A stretch of DNA of 64,000 nt from an uncultured Flavobacteriaceae bacterium (GTDB taxonomy: Bacteria; Bacteroidota; Bacteroidia; Flavobacteriales; Flavobacteriaceae), in contig CANNCM010000005.1 in assembly GCA_947503105.1 (NCBI GenBank), positions 1 through 64,000 on the forward strand. Direction: 5' to 3'. The translations under genes and the position numbers were made by a program. The first letter of the stretch is position 1; the number at the start of each line of letters is the position of its first letter. Below the pieces are notes generated by a model. That model saw only the letters and a list, made by a program, of their open reading frames with translations, searched no databases and was not told the DNA's origin. Positions 16,840 through 28,682 of this stretch are shown here, in pieces.

Positions 16840-19539
16840 TTGAAAACAACATTCTTTCAACTACTTTTTATCTTAAGTTTTACAGTGCTTACTAACAAAA
16901 TTGGTGCAGCTCAGGATCTTCCTAAGCCCTCAACAGAAGTTCCTGTTTCTTTGCCATCTTCAAAAAAAATTGTTTTGGATACTTTGCCAAAAAATGACTC
17001 TACTCAGGTTCAAAAAGATTCCATTGGTAGGGATAGTATTGTAAAACCAAAAGGGTTTTTGGAAGGGATTGTGAAGTATAAGGCAAAAGATTATACCTCT
17101 GTAAATCAAAAAACACAAAAAATTTACTTATACAATGAAGCCGAGGTTCAATATCAAGATATGGATATAAAATCTGGGGTGATCACTATCGATTATGCCA
17201 ATGATTTGGTGTATGCAGGCCGATTAAAAGACTCGTTAGGCAATTATTCTCAGGCTCCTGTTTTCAAGCAAGGAAGCGATGTTGTTGAACCCGATTCTAT
17301 TGTGTTTAATATGAAAACAAAAAAAGCTTTGATTTGGAATTCTAAAACAGAGCAACAAGGCGGTAGGATTATTTCTAAACTTACTAAAAAAGAGAATGAT
17401 TCTGTTTATTTTGTAAAGCGTGCAAAATTTACAACCTCTGAGAATGAAGAAAATCCTGAGTATTATTTTCTTTTGCGTAAAGCTAAGGTTGTACCAGGAA
17501 AAAAAGTGGTTACTGGACTTACAAATATGTTTATTGCCGATGTCCCCACTCCTATTGGTTTGCCTTTTGCTTTTTTTCCATTAACTAAAAAAAGAACTTC
17601 TGGTGTTATTTTTCCGTCGTTTGGTGAGCAAAACAATAGAGGTTATTTTCTACAAAATGGAGGGTATTATTTTGCCTTAAGTGATTATATAGATTTGGCC
17701 ACTTTAGGGGATTATTATACCAATGGAAGTTATGGGTTACGCTTAGAAAGTAATTATGCGGTCCGATATAAATTTAGAGGGACATTGAGTTTCCGTTATG
17801 AGAATCTAATCAATAGCGAAAGAGGTTTTCCTGATTATTCTAAAAGTATAATTTATAATTTGCGCTGGAATCAAAGTCAAGATAGTAAATCCAATCCTAG
17901 TTCACGGTTTTCGGCCTCTGTAAATTTGGGGAGTAGTACGTATTATCAAGAATCAATCAATCAACTTAATACGTCCAATTTTTTGAACAATACATTGGCT
18001 TCATCGGTTTCGTACTCAAAAACTTTTCGAGGCGAACCGCAAGTCAATATCAGTGTAACTGCAACCCATTCTCAAAATACAAACACAGAAACAATAAATA
18101 TGACGCTTCCAACATTTCAAGGAAGTGTAGATCGTATTTTCCCTTTTGCGCCAAAAACAGGAAGTAAAAAAGGAGCTTTTCAGAATATTAATTTTCAATA
18201 TAATGTTCGTGGCGAAAATCGTATTCAAACTACAGATTCTTTATTCTTTAAAAAAGAAATGTTTGACGATGCTAAAGCAGGGTTGCAACATACTATTCCG
18301 ATAAGCACTAACTTTAAGCTTTTCAAATATTTCAGTATGAGTACAAGTACCAATTTAAATCACAGTTGGACTTTTAAAACCATACAAAAAGAATATGATA
18401 TTGATAACCAGGAAGTTATCACAACAGAAAAAAAAGGATTTGATTCCTACACTACCTATAATTTTAGCGCTAGTTTGGGAACCACTATTTATGGGCTTTT
18501 CAATTTTGGTGAAGACAAAAAAATTCAAGCCATACGACACGTGATGCGTCCTTCTTTAAGCTATAGTGTTTCTCCATCCTTTGAGCAATATTATGACAAC
18601 TATGAAGTGGTTAGCGCAGACGGCTTGACCAGCGATCAAGTGGAATACAGTAGATTTGAACAATCTCTTTTTGGCGCTCCTGGTAACCGCTACTCAAGTA
18701 ATATAGGATTTTCCTTGACGAATAATCTAGAGGCAAAAGTTCGGGACAGAGACAGTACAGCTACAGAGCCAAAGAAAATATTTTTATTGAATTCGCTTAA
18801 TTTTTCTACAAATTATAATTTGGCAAGCGATTCTTTAAATTGGAGTCCCGTAAGAATGTCTGGTGGAACACAATTATTTGACAATAAAATGAGTTTAAAC
18901 TTTGGTGCCACATTAGACCCATATGCCTTAGACAATAACAATAAGAAAATTAATACCTTTAATATTGACAATGGTGGTAGCTTGTTTCGTATTTCAGGTG
19001 CAAATTTGACGATGAGCTACAATCTTTCTAGTGATACTTTTGGTGGTGATGATTCAAATGATAATGATGCCGCAACACAAGAGTCTTTACGTAGCGGTGG
19101 CCGTGCAGACGATCTATTTGGAAAACCACAGGATTTTGCCGATAGACGCCTTAGTGGTGACAGAAAAGAAGATGAAGATCCCTCACCGACAGATTTATAT
19201 AAATATAAAATCCCTTGGAGTTTGCGTCTCGCTTATGCTGTTAACTACAATAATTCTAGACGTCAAAACGAAATTTCTTCACATTCGCTCATGTTTTCTG
19301 GAGATATTGAATTATCTCCGCGTTGGAGTGTTGGTGCTTCTTCTGGGTATGATTTTAAGAATAAAGGATTCACCTATACACAACTGCGCTTCGAGAGAGA
19401 TTTGGAAAGTTGGCGTATGAACTTTTCTTGGATTCCTTTTAGTAATCGAAGTTCATGGAATTTCTTTATTGGTATTCGCTCAAGTATTCTTAGTGATATT
19501 AAATACGATAAACAACGACAACGCGACAAAACGCTTTAA
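16840..19539 (+). CDS. LptD-like LPS assembly outer-membrane protein
   Basis: Signal peptide; OstA-like 'YLYNEAEVQYQDMDIKSGVITIDYANDLVYA'; large beta-barrel C-terminus; TTG start in the supplied ORF. Confidence 0.85.
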   Translation: MKTTFFQLLFILSFTVLTNKIGAAQDLPKPSTEVPVSLPSSKKIVLDTLPKNDSTQVQKDSIGRDSIVKPKGFLEGIVKYKAKDYTSVNQKTQKIYLYNEAEVQYQDMDIKSGVITIDYANDLVYAGRLKDSLGNYSQAPVFKQGSDVVEPDSIVFNMKTKKALIWNSKTEQQGGRIISKLTKKENDSVYFVKRAKFTTSENEENPEYYFLLRKAKVVPGKKVVTGLTNMFIADVPTPIGLPFAFFPLTKKRTSGVIFPSFGEQNNRGYFLQNGGYYFALSDYIDLATLGDYYTNGSYGLRLESNYAVRYKFRGTLSFRYENLINSERGFPDYSKSIIYNLRWNQSQDSKSNPSSRFSASVNLGSSTYYQESINQLNTSNFLNNTLASSVSYSKTFRGEPQVNISVTATHSQNTNTETINMTLPTFQGSVDRIFPFAPKTGSKKGAFQNINFQYNVRGENRIQTTDSLFFKKEMFDDAKAGLQHTIPISTNFKLFKYFSMSTSTNLNHSWTFKTIQKEYDIDNQEVITTEKKGFDSYTTYNFSASLGTTIYGLFNFGEDKKIQAIRHVMRPSLSYSVSPSFEQYYDNYEVVSADGLTSDQVEYSRFEQSLFGAPGNRYSSNIGFSLTNNLEAKVRDRDSTATEPKKIFLLNSLNFSTNYNLASDSLNWSPVRMSGGTQLFDNKMSLNFGATLDPYALDNNNKKINTFNIDNGGSLFRISGANLTMSYNLSSDTFGGDDSNDNDAATQESLRSGGRADDLFGKPQDFADRRLSGDRKEDEDPSPTDLYKYKIPWSLRLAYAVNYNNSRRQNEISSHSLMFSGDIELSPRWSVGASSGYDFKNKGFTYTQLRFERDLESWRMNFSWIPFSNRSSWNFFIGIRSSILSDIKYDKQRQRDKTL

Positions 19540-19549
19540 CAACTTTGAA

Positions 19550-19930
19550 ATGAAAAAAATTATAACAACGGCCAATGCCCCTGCTCCAATTGGCCCATAC
19601 AATCAAGCGGTGCTTTTGGGAGATCTTCTTTATACTTCTGGGCAAATTGCAATAGATCCAAAAACTGGCGCCTTAGAAATTGATGATATTGAGTCTGAAA
19701 CGACTTTAGTTATGGAAAATATAAAAGCTATTTTGGAAGCTGCAGATATGACTTTTGAAAATGTTGTAAAATCTTCAATTTTTGTTTCGGACATGCACAA
19801 TTTTTCAAAAATAAATAAGGTCTATGGCAAGTACTTCAACAGCGCCACTGCGCCTGCAAGAGAAACTGTAGAGGTTGCCAATTTACCAAAATTTGTAAAC
19901 TTAGAGATTAGTGTAATCGCTTCGAGATAA
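19550..19930 (+). CDS. RidA family deaminase
   Basis: 'APAPIGPYNQAVLLGDLLYTSGQIAIDP'; ATG at 19550 inside the given ORF gives a typical 126-aa protein. Confidence 0.95.
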   Translation: MKKIITTANAPAPIGPYNQAVLLGDLLYTSGQIAIDPKTGALEIDDIESETTLVMENIKAILEAADMTFENVVKSSIFVSDMHNFSKINKVYGKYFNSATAPARETVEVANLPKFVNLEISVIASR

Positions 19931-19936
19931 AGGACT

Positions 19937-20809
19937 TTAAACCGCTTTTATTTGTCGCACATGGTATTCGGCCAATCCTTCTATTGGACGCCTTTGAAAA
20001 TTACCAATAGTAAAACCATATTCTTGTGCAACTTCTTTAATTTCTCTTTGTAGAAAAAATGAAATAGAACCCGCAAAATGAACTGGAACTGTTTTGATTT
20101 CATCTCTAAATTGCATGATCATTGTTTCAACAAAAGACCTCAATCCTTTTTTGATAACCTTTTGTACGTATTCCGATTCTTTGTTTAAAATCAAAAACTC
20201 TGCAAAAGTAGCTAGATATGCATTTGGATTGGGCTTTTTATAAAGATTAACCTTGATAAAGTCGTCATCCATATTGTAACGTGTTTTGAAAATTAATTTC
20301 AAATCATGTGGCATGAAATTAAAATAATAATCTCTCAACAATTGGCGTCCGAAATAATTTCCGGAAGCATCATCCATTATGGAATATCCTAGCGATATAA
20401 CTCTTTGGTGAATATTTTTACCATCAAAATAAGTACAATTTGAACCCGTTCCTAATATGCATACCACGGCAGGATCATGCTCTAGTCCTACTGTAGAAAA
20501 TATGGCGGCATAGGTATCTTCTTTGACATCTACAACTGCATTTGTAAAAATTGATCGCAAGACTTTTTTAAGCATAAGGGGCGCTTCTACCGTACCGCAA
20601 CCCGCACCATAAAAAAACACATGATTTACATCTAATCTATGATCGGTAAGTATTTTATTTTCATTAATGATATCGAACGCTTCATTTTCGGAAATGATAG
20701 CTGGATTTAACCCTTTGGTGCGTTGTTTTTCAAAAACTTGATGGCCAGTTTTTGGGTCTATTGCTATCCAATCACATTTGGTAGAACCGCTGTCTATGAT
20801 AAAAATCAT
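19937..20809 (-). CDS. BadF/BadG-type N-acetylglucosamine kinase-like ATPase
   Basis: 'MIFIIDSGSTKCDWIAID', 'VVCILGTGSNC'; start refined to 20809 because a terminator-like hairpin covers the ORF-track start at 20845. Confidence 0.8.
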   Translation of the reverse strand: MIFIIDSGSTKCDWIAIDPKTGHQVFEKQRTKGLNPAIISENEAFDIINENKILTDHRLDVNHVFFYGAGCGTVEAPLMLKKVLRSIFTNAVVDVKEDTYAAIFSTVGLEHDPAVVCILGTGSNCTYFDGKNIHQRVISLGYSIMDDASGNYFGRQLLRDYYFNFMPHDLKLIFKTRYNMDDDFIKVNLYKKPNPNAYLATFAEFLILNKESEYVQKVIKKGLRSFVETMIMQFRDEIKTVPVHFAGSISFFLQREIKEVAQEYGFTIGNFQRRPIEGLAEYHVRQIKAV

Positions 20810-20829
20810 GAAAATAGTATAAGTGTAAT

Positions 20830-20863
20830 AACCATACTGCTCCAAAATTGGAGCAGTATGGTT
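20830..20863. terminator. Perfect 16-bp-stem inverted repeat, probable terminator of gapA
   Basis: AACCATACTGCTCCAA-aa-TTGGAGCAGTATGGTT, read directly. Confidence 0.75.
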
Positions 20864-20869
20864 TAAAAA

Positions 20870-21907
<1,038 letters not shown>

Positions 21908-22894
21908 TTATGTACTCATGATATCTGACACTCTGAGAAGTTCTGTATCAATTTTTGAATGTCCTTTTACAGCTTTATCGATTGGATATAATTCCAATTT
22001 GTTATTGATAGTACCTACCATAACATTATTTTTTCCTTCCATCAAGGACTCTACAGCTTTTACACCCATTCTTGAAGCGAGCACGCGATCAAAACATGAT
22101 GGCGAACCTCCTCGCTGCATGTGCCCCAAAACGGATACCCTTACATCGTATCCTTTAAGGTGTTCCTCCACATAATCGCGAAGCTCAAAAACATTTTTTC
22201 CTGTTTTGTCGCCTTCTGCTACAACAACAATACTGGAAGATTTTCCGGTATGCTTGCTTTTTTCTAATGATTCTAGTAATCGATCGAGTCCTAAATCTTC
22301 TTCGGGGACTAAAATTTCTTCTGCACCAGAGCCAACTCCTGCATTTAATGCAATATGTCCAACGTCTCTACCCATGACTTCAACAAAAAATAAACGCTTA
22401 TGTGAACTCGCAGTATCTCTAATTTTATCGATAGCTTCTACCGCAGTGTTTAGTGCTGTATCGTATCCTAACGTAAAATTGGTTCCAACAATATCATTGT
22501 CAATAGTTCCTGGTATTCCAATAACGGGGTAATCAAATTCTTCATTAAAAACCATACCTCCTGTGAAAGTACCATCACCTCCAATAAGGACTAAAGCTTC
22601 AATACCACTTTTCTGGAGCTGATCGTGCGCTAATTCTCTACCCTCTTTTGTTCTAAACCGATCGGATCGAGCAGACTTTAAAAACGTCCCTCCTTTATTG
22701 ATAATATTATTAACACTACGGGCGTCTAGTACTTTAAAATCACCATCAATCATACCCTCGTATCCCCTGTAGATCCCCACACATTCTATGTTGTGAAAAG
22801 CACAGGTACGCACCACAGATCTGATCGCTGCATTCATTCCTGGAGAATCGCCACCAGATGTTAAAACACCTATTTTTTTTATTGTATTTGCCAT
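21908..22894 (-). CDS. pfkA: 6-phosphofructokinase
   Basis: 'IGVLTSGGDSPGMNAAIR', 'GGDGTF', 'GIPGTIDNDI'. Confidence 0.98.
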   Translation of the reverse strand: MANTIKKIGVLTSGGDSPGMNAAIRSVVRTCAFHNIECVGIYRGYEGMIDGDFKVLDARSVNNIINKGGTFLKSARSDRFRTKEGRELAHDQLQKSGIEALVLIGGDGTFTGGMVFNEEFDYPVIGIPGTIDNDIVGTNFTLGYDTALNTAVEAIDKIRDTASSHKRLFFVEVMGRDVGHIALNAGVGSGAEEILVPEEDLGLDRLLESLEKSKHTGKSSSIVVVAEGDKTGKNVFELRDYVEEHLKGYDVRVSVLGHMQRGGSPSCFDRVLASRMGVKAVESLMEGKNNVMVGTINNKLELYPIDKAVKGHSKIDTELLRVSDIMST

Positions 22895-23050
22895 AATTTT
22901 ACAGCTTTATTTGGCTAAAATAAAAAACTTCTTATTGAATATTATACAGTAAAGCACTTAATTTTCGGACAATTCAAAATTCAAACGTTTTCGTTAATAA
23001 CTATTCTATTTTAAGTAGAAAAACTTAAGTATTAAGCAGATTTATAAAGC

Positions 23051-26000
23051 TTATTTTTTGAATTTCATATAATCCGGAAGAACTGATGTTTTGGAGTTTT
23101 TTTTGGTTTGAGAGTCTTCTTTTTTGTTCTTTTTTGAAAACAATTCTTCAAACAACTCTCTCAAGTTGTCAAACTCAATAGTGTAGGAAACTCCAAGGCC
23201 TTGTGTATAGCCTATTTGTTCTCCAAAATTTTGAATGCTATTTTCTCTATTGAAAAACTTGAGCGAAAGTGTTCTATCCTCATTGAGTAAAACTTGAACT
23301 TCAAAATCTCCTGCTACCGTTGTTTCACTAACGCCACCAACTGGCACACCTACTTTACCATTAATCAATACATTGTCACTAATTTTTGTAGATAATGTAA
23401 CCCCCACCCTACTGTCTGTTTCATATTCGGGTGTGTTTTTACCAATGTCTAGGTCGAGACCCATTTTTACCTTATTTTCTTCATCGGAAAAAATAGCGTT
23501 CAAAACGTTTGTAACTCCGTCAGAGACCAATTCAAATGCGTCTTGTGAATCTAAGGCAAGTTTACTTCTAAACGATCCTGTTGCAAGTAGGGATAAGGCC
23601 TGAAAATCTCTTTTATCTTTGTCGCGAAGACGATCTCTTAGCTCGCTTCTCAATGCAGAATTGACGTTTGGAAATCGAAGATCAAATTCTAAATCTGGTT
23701 TTTCGAGTGCGCCTCTAAGATTAGTTACAACTTCTACAGGAATGGTTTGATTGATTGGATTGTCTAAAAGTACAGAAGGATTTACATTGATATCATCATA
23801 AATGGCTTCAATGTTAATTTCAGCTTTTAGTGGATCACCTTCCCAAACTAATGAACCGTCTTTTACAAGTTTAAATTTTTTCTGAATTAATCGTCCTAAA
23901 CTATAGTTATAATAACCAGAAAGCACCAGAAAATCTCCAAACATCAAAAATTTATCATTGGTGTTGATCTGTGCCAGCATACTTCCATTTCCACGCCCGC
24001 GAATAGAACTTCCAGTTTCTTTATCAATCACGATTTCAATTTCGGCATCATCTGTAACATCCATATTAAACTCCATCTCAACTCCTTGAATATCGTCTAA
24101 CTTTATGGATCTCCCTTGAGTTTTTCTGAGTTTTTCTTTTGGACTAAGAAACTTTATGTACGAATTTTCGCTTATCATTTCACTATCATTTAGTGGAATT
24201 TTAAAAATTGTTCCTTTTGAGGTGGTTACATTGGCCTCTATAAATAGTTGATTCATAGGGCCAGTAATATTGATATTTCCTGCCACAAAACCAGTACCAT
24301 AATACAAAGACTCCTCCGTTTCTTTGGTGTTGAGAACCAACAAGCGGTTAGAATCAATATCTAAATTTAAGGCCCAATCGCTAAAATTGGTATGACTCAT
24401 AACCCCGCTCAAAACACCAGCAGAAGAAAATGCCGTATCTTTTAATTGAGCTGATTTGAACACAAAACTTTGTGAAACCAAATCGACTTTTGTGTTGTCT
24501 GCAAAAGCATAATCCACATTTAAGTATGGCACAGACATTCCTCCTTGATTGAGCCACAAAGCGCCATTAATTTGAGGATTTTGTAACCGTCCTGTTATTG
24601 TAGAATTCCCAGTAACTTTACCTCTAATTTTTGTAATAACTCCACTCCCAAAAGGCCCCAATGGATCAAGTAAAAAATCTTTAAACTTTAGCTGTAAGTC
24701 TAGATTAGAATTTTCGCCAGAAACATCCAAATTCCCCTGAGCTGAAAAAGACTCATTTTTATCCTCTTTTATGGTAACATTGACGTCATAATTGGTAAGC
24801 GACGAATTCCCTTGAATATCCGCATTGAAAGCCCCCAAATTAAATTTATTAACTTCAAAATCATCGATAGTGAGCAATGATTTTGGAATAAAAATATTAT
24901 TTTGTTTTATGATATTTAATTCCCCATTAACAACCCCTCCTAACTGAAGACTATCAATCTCTGGGGTAACTTTGGCCAAATCAACATTATCAAATTTTAG
25001 ATTGATATTTCCAGAAAGAGAATCTTGTGTTTGAGCACTTAAAATCAATTTTTCGTCCATATAAGACATATCCATGTCCTGTATTGAAACTTTATTGAAA
25101 TTTGTATCAAAAATAAGTTTGTTTTTTGTATTATTTAACGCATTCAATTTCCATGGAATGGATTTAAAATTGACAAAAGATGGTTTAAGTCCAACAACAG
25201 AATTGTCACCTTCTTTGGTATAAAATAAATTAAAATCAAAGGCATCTTTATTTTGTTTTCCTCCTTTAAATTCAGATTTTATGTAAAGCGTGTCATTAAC
25301 AGTCAGGTTGATTAAACTAAAATCATTAGCGTTGTAAAAAGGGGTACTTAGACTATCCAACTCTACATAAGTATTAAAAATAGGATTGTCATTAATGAGC
25401 TGAACTTCAATTTTTTTGGCAAAATAATCTTCAACACTAATGTTTGGAGATTTGAATTTTAGGGTAAATTTCTTAGGGTTACTATCCAAAGTTCCTCGGA
25501 CAAAAGTATTGGCACCTACCTGAAGATTGGGGTAAAAAACTTCAATAATTTTATTATAAATTTTAAAATTAAAATTCATAAATTGATTTGGTGTGATATT
25601 GTCTGTCGAATATTGAGAATAGATTTCACTCAATGCATTTTTCAACATTTTAGGAATTTCTTTTACAATAAATTTCCCTTTGAAAGTTCCTCTTATAATT
25701 TCTGGCGAGTTGACAGAAATTGTTCGGACTCCATTAAGATCAAAGTCCGATAAAACCTGAAAATCTTTGAAATAATAATCGTCGTTTTGATTTTTGTACG
25801 AGGTATTATTAAATTTTAGAAACCCTCTTACATCGTCCAAGCTTGTTCCTTTCATGTCCATTGACACTTTGCCCTGAAAAACAGATATAGAATCGCGTGA
25901 AACTAGGTTTAATTCGTTCAAGTTTGCGTTTTGAATATCGGCGAAAAAATCATAAATATATTCCTCATCTGAAAAATCTACCAAACCCTTAAAATCCATT

Positions 26001-27436
26001 TTTAGGTTGTCTTCGGATACTGCGAGCAAACCATTAAAAACCTTATCCTCAATAAAACCTTCGATAATCAAATTTTTGTAAGCATATGAATTAACTTCAA
26101 AAACAGCACAATTTCCTATGATGTTGGATTGGAGTTTTTCTAATGTAAATCCCTTGCCTTGAAGCTTAAAATTAGATGTTATTTTTCCAAATTGGGGTTG
26201 ATTTAAAAGAGTACCCAAATCAAAATTTTCAAGTTGAATTTTTCCTCTATATTGAGCATCATCGATGGATTTAATTTTTGAGAAATGTAAATCGACATCA
26301 ACTGCACCTAGTTCTGTTGACGCTTCAAAATCAACATCAACAAGTGGTCCAGAAATTTGAGTATTCCCTTTTAGGGTAAACAATCCAAGGGAGGCAAGAT
26401 TTGAGGGGATATTTTCACCTAAAATTCGAGGCAAAATACGTTTCAAATCAGAATGCTTAGAAGTCAAACGGTTTATTTGACTTGTCATTTGAAAAGGTTT
26501 GGACTTGGAGTCTATTAAATTGACAAAATTGAATTGACCATCAATAAGCGTATTTCTATTGGACTTAAGTTGAAAGTTTTCAAGTGATAAATTATTAAGT
26601 GTTCCAGAAATTTCTGTGTCGAAGGTTACGTTTTCGGAAGCTCCAAATTCTGGAAAAAACACATTGAGTTCGCCAAGATTTATTGTACTATTTTTAAAGT
26701 TTGCTTTCAATTGAACTTTGTCTGAAAAATCTTTTAAATCTTCACGTTTGTAATTAAATTCTAGGTGGCCATCTACTTGCGAATTCAAAGACTGAATTTT
26801 TAAATTTTGGAAACGCATGGAAGACAAAGTGTACCTAAATTCGGTTTGAAGCAAATGCAGTTCTACGCCACGAGGATCGGAAAAACTTAAACCATTAATT
26901 TGTGTACTAACATTTGGACCAAATATTAAAAAATCGGAAACATTAATGTCTAGTTCTTGAAAATCTAGTATGCGTTTGCTTTCGCCTTTATTCTCATCAG
27001 TAAGAAGAAAATGTGAATTGGAAATAGTAATATCTTTTGAAGATAATTCAAATGGTGTTGCAGATTTCTTTTTCTTTCCATCTTCAAAACTACTTACAAA
27101 CACATCTAGGTTTGTGTCTTTTTCATCTTTGTATGTTTTGATATGAAAACGCAAACCATACAAATCTATATCTCCAAACAGAAGTTTATTATCATTTAAT
27201 TTTGCAAAATTCAGAATAGAGCTGTTCAATTCTTTGATCGCAATAAGTGTATCATTGTGATGATCTTTTATGAGAATATTTTTGAGTTCTAAATCGCCAT
27301 TAAACTGAAGACCAACTTTTTCTACATTTATAGCTGTGCCGTATTTAGAGTTGATTTTCTGTGTAGCGTAGGCACCTAACGAGGTTTGAATACTAGGAAT
27401 AGAAAACACCAATAACAAAATGAGAAATAGCAACAC
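23051..27436 (-). CDS. Translocation/assembly module TamB domain protein
   Basis: Very long ORF with N-terminal TM, AsmA/TamB-like beta repeats, C-terminal DUF490 pattern 'TVAGDFEVQVLLNEDRTLSLKFFNRENS'. Confidence 0.88.
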   Translation of the reverse strand: MLLFLILLLVFSIPSIQTSLGAYATQKINSKYGTAINVEKVGLQFNGDLELKNILIKDHHNDTLIAIKELNSSILNFAKLNDNKLLFGDIDLYGLRFHIKTYKDEKDTNLDVFVSSFEDGKKKKSATPFELSSKDITISNSHFLLTDENKGESKRILDFQELDINVSDFLIFGPNVSTQINGLSFSDPRGVELHLLQTEFRYTLSSMRFQNLKIQSLNSQVDGHLEFNYKREDLKDFSDKVQLKANFKNSTINLGELNVFFPEFGASENVTFDTEISGTLNNLSLENFQLKSNRNTLIDGQFNFVNLIDSKSKPFQMTSQINRLTSKHSDLKRILPRILGENIPSNLASLGLFTLKGNTQISGPLVDVDFEASTELGAVDVDLHFSKIKSIDDAQYRGKIQLENFDLGTLLNQPQFGKITSNFKLQGKGFTLEKLQSNIIGNCAVFEVNSYAYKNLIIEGFIEDKVFNGLLAVSEDNLKMDFKGLVDFSDEEYIYDFFADIQNANLNELNLVSRDSISVFQGKVSMDMKGTSLDDVRGFLKFNNTSYKNQNDDYYFKDFQVLSDFDLNGVRTISVNSPEIIRGTFKGKFIVKEIPKMLKNALSEIYSQYSTDNITPNQFMNFNFKIYNKIIEVFYPNLQVGANTFVRGTLDSNPKKFTLKFKSPNISVEDYFAKKIEVQLINDNPIFNTYVELDSLSTPFYNANDFSLINLTVNDTLYIKSEFKGGKQNKDAFDFNLFYTKEGDNSVVGLKPSFVNFKSIPWKLNALNNTKNKLIFDTNFNKVSIQDMDMSYMDEKLILSAQTQDSLSGNINLKFDNVDLAKVTPEIDSLQLGGVVNGELNIIKQNNIFIPKSLLTIDDFEVNKFNLGAFNADIQGNSSLTNYDVNVTIKEDKNESFSAQGNLDVSGENSNLDLQLKFKDFLLDPLGPFGSGVITKIRGKVTGNSTITGRLQNPQINGALWLNQGGMSVPYLNVDYAFADNTKVDLVSQSFVFKSAQLKDTAFSSAGVLSGVMSHTNFSDWALNLDIDSNRLLVLNTKETEESLYYGTGFVAGNINITGPMNQLFIEANVTTSKGTIFKIPLNDSEMISENSYIKFLSPKEKLRKTQGRSIKLDDIQGVEMEFNMDVTDDAEIEIVIDKETGSSIRGRGNGSMLAQINTNDKFLMFGDFLVLSGYYNYSLGRLIQKKFKLVKDGSLVWEGDPLKAEINIEAIYDDINVNPSVLLDNPINQTIPVEVVTNLRGALEKPDLEFDLRFPNVNSALRSELRDRLRDKDKRDFQALSLLATGSFRSKLALDSQDAFELVSDGVTNVLNAIFSDEENKVKMGLDLDIGKNTPEYETDSRVGVTLSTKISDNVLINGKVGVPVGGVSETTVAGDFEVQVLLNEDRTLSLKFFNRENSIQNFGEQIGYTQGLGVSYTIEFDNLRELFEELFSKKNKKEDSQTKKNSKTSVLPDYMKFKK

Positions 27437-27651
27437 AAGTGCAGCTAAAATTCTAAGAAATATGTTGAGTCGCGTTTTAATAAGTCAAAAGATAGTGTAA
27501 AATTATAAAATCAAAAAACAAACAAAAAATTTAAAAGCAATTTTACAGCATGCATCATTCATTTTTTATTTCTTTGTAAAACCAAATATTGACACTGCAA
27601 TAGTTTTGCCAAACGTGTACAAAGAAAACGAATAAATAGAGTAAAGCTTCA

Positions 27652-28674
27652 ATGATCGAGGAAAAAATATATATTTTAGGGATAGAATCGTCTTGCGATG
27701 ATACTGCGGCTTCTGTTTTATGCAACGGAAAAGTGCTTAGTAATGTGATAGCCAACCAGTCTATTCACGAGGCCTACGGAGGAGTTGTTCCAGAACTCGC
27801 TTCGCGTGCGCACCAGCAAAATATTGTTCCTGTTGTCGATCAAGCCTTAAAAAAAGCAGGAATATCCAAAAATGACCTTTCGGCAGTAGCTTTTACAAGA
27901 GGCCCTGGACTTATGGGTTCTCTTTTGGTCGGTACATCATTTGCGAAATCTTTGGCCTATGGTTTGGATATCCCCTTGATTGAAGTGAATCATATGCAAG
28001 CTCATATTTTGGCACATTTTATAGAAAAAGAGGGGTACAAAAAACCAGCGTTTCCTTTTTTGGCCATGACTATTTCTGGTGGACATACACAAATTGTACG
28101 TGTGGACGGAGCTTTCCAAATGACCGTTATTGGCGAAACAATAGACGATGCGGTGGGTGAAGCTTTTGACAAGAGTGGAAAAATTTTGGGCCTTGGTTAT
28201 CCTGCTGGACCTCAAATAGATAAACGAGCAAAATTAGGCAATCCAAAAGCATTTCATTTTACGAAACCTAAAGTGGACGGACTCAATTTTAGTTTCTCTG
28301 GACTCAAAACTGCTATTTTATATTTTGTTAGAGATCATTCAAAAGAAAACCCTAATTTTATTGCAGAACATTTGGATGATATTTGCGCTTCTATTCAATA
28401 TACAATTGTTGGTATTTTGATGGATAAACTAAAAGCTGCTGTAAAGGACACAGGCATCAATCGGATTGCAATTGGCGGTGGAGTTTCTGCAAATTCTGGA
28501 ATTCGTACCGCTCTTAAAAATGCGGAACAGAAACACGGTTGGGAGACGTTTATTCCTGCCTTTGAGTTTACAACAGACAACGCTGCTATGATTGCTATTG
28601 TTGGTTATTTGAAATATCTAAAAAAAGATTTTGCCATGCAAAATACAATGGCTACTGCACGATTAAAAATATAA
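27652..28674 (+). CDS. tsaD: tRNA N6-adenosine threonylcarbamoyltransferase
   Basis: 'LGIESSCDDTAASVL', 'NHMQAHILAHF', 'TISGGHTQIV'. Confidence 0.98.
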   Translation: MIEEKIYILGIESSCDDTAASVLCNGKVLSNVIANQSIHEAYGGVVPELASRAHQQNIVPVVDQALKKAGISKNDLSAVAFTRGPGLMGSLLVGTSFAKSLAYGLDIPLIEVNHMQAHILAHFIEKEGYKKPAFPFLAMTISGGHTQIVRVDGAFQMTVIGETIDDAVGEAFDKSGKILGLGYPAGPQIDKRAKLGNPKAFHFTKPKVDGLNFSFSGLKTAILYFVRDHSKENPNFIAEHLDDICASIQYTIVGILMDKLKAAVKDTGINRIAIGGGVSANSGIRTALKNAEQKHGWETFIPAFEFTTDNAAMIAIVGYLKYLKKDFAMQNTMATARLKI

Positions 28675-28682
28675 ATAAACGC

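Noticed and set aside
27555-27755. Minus-strand ORF before tsaD
   Set aside because: Overlaps the tsaD start antisense, no motif or plausible start context.
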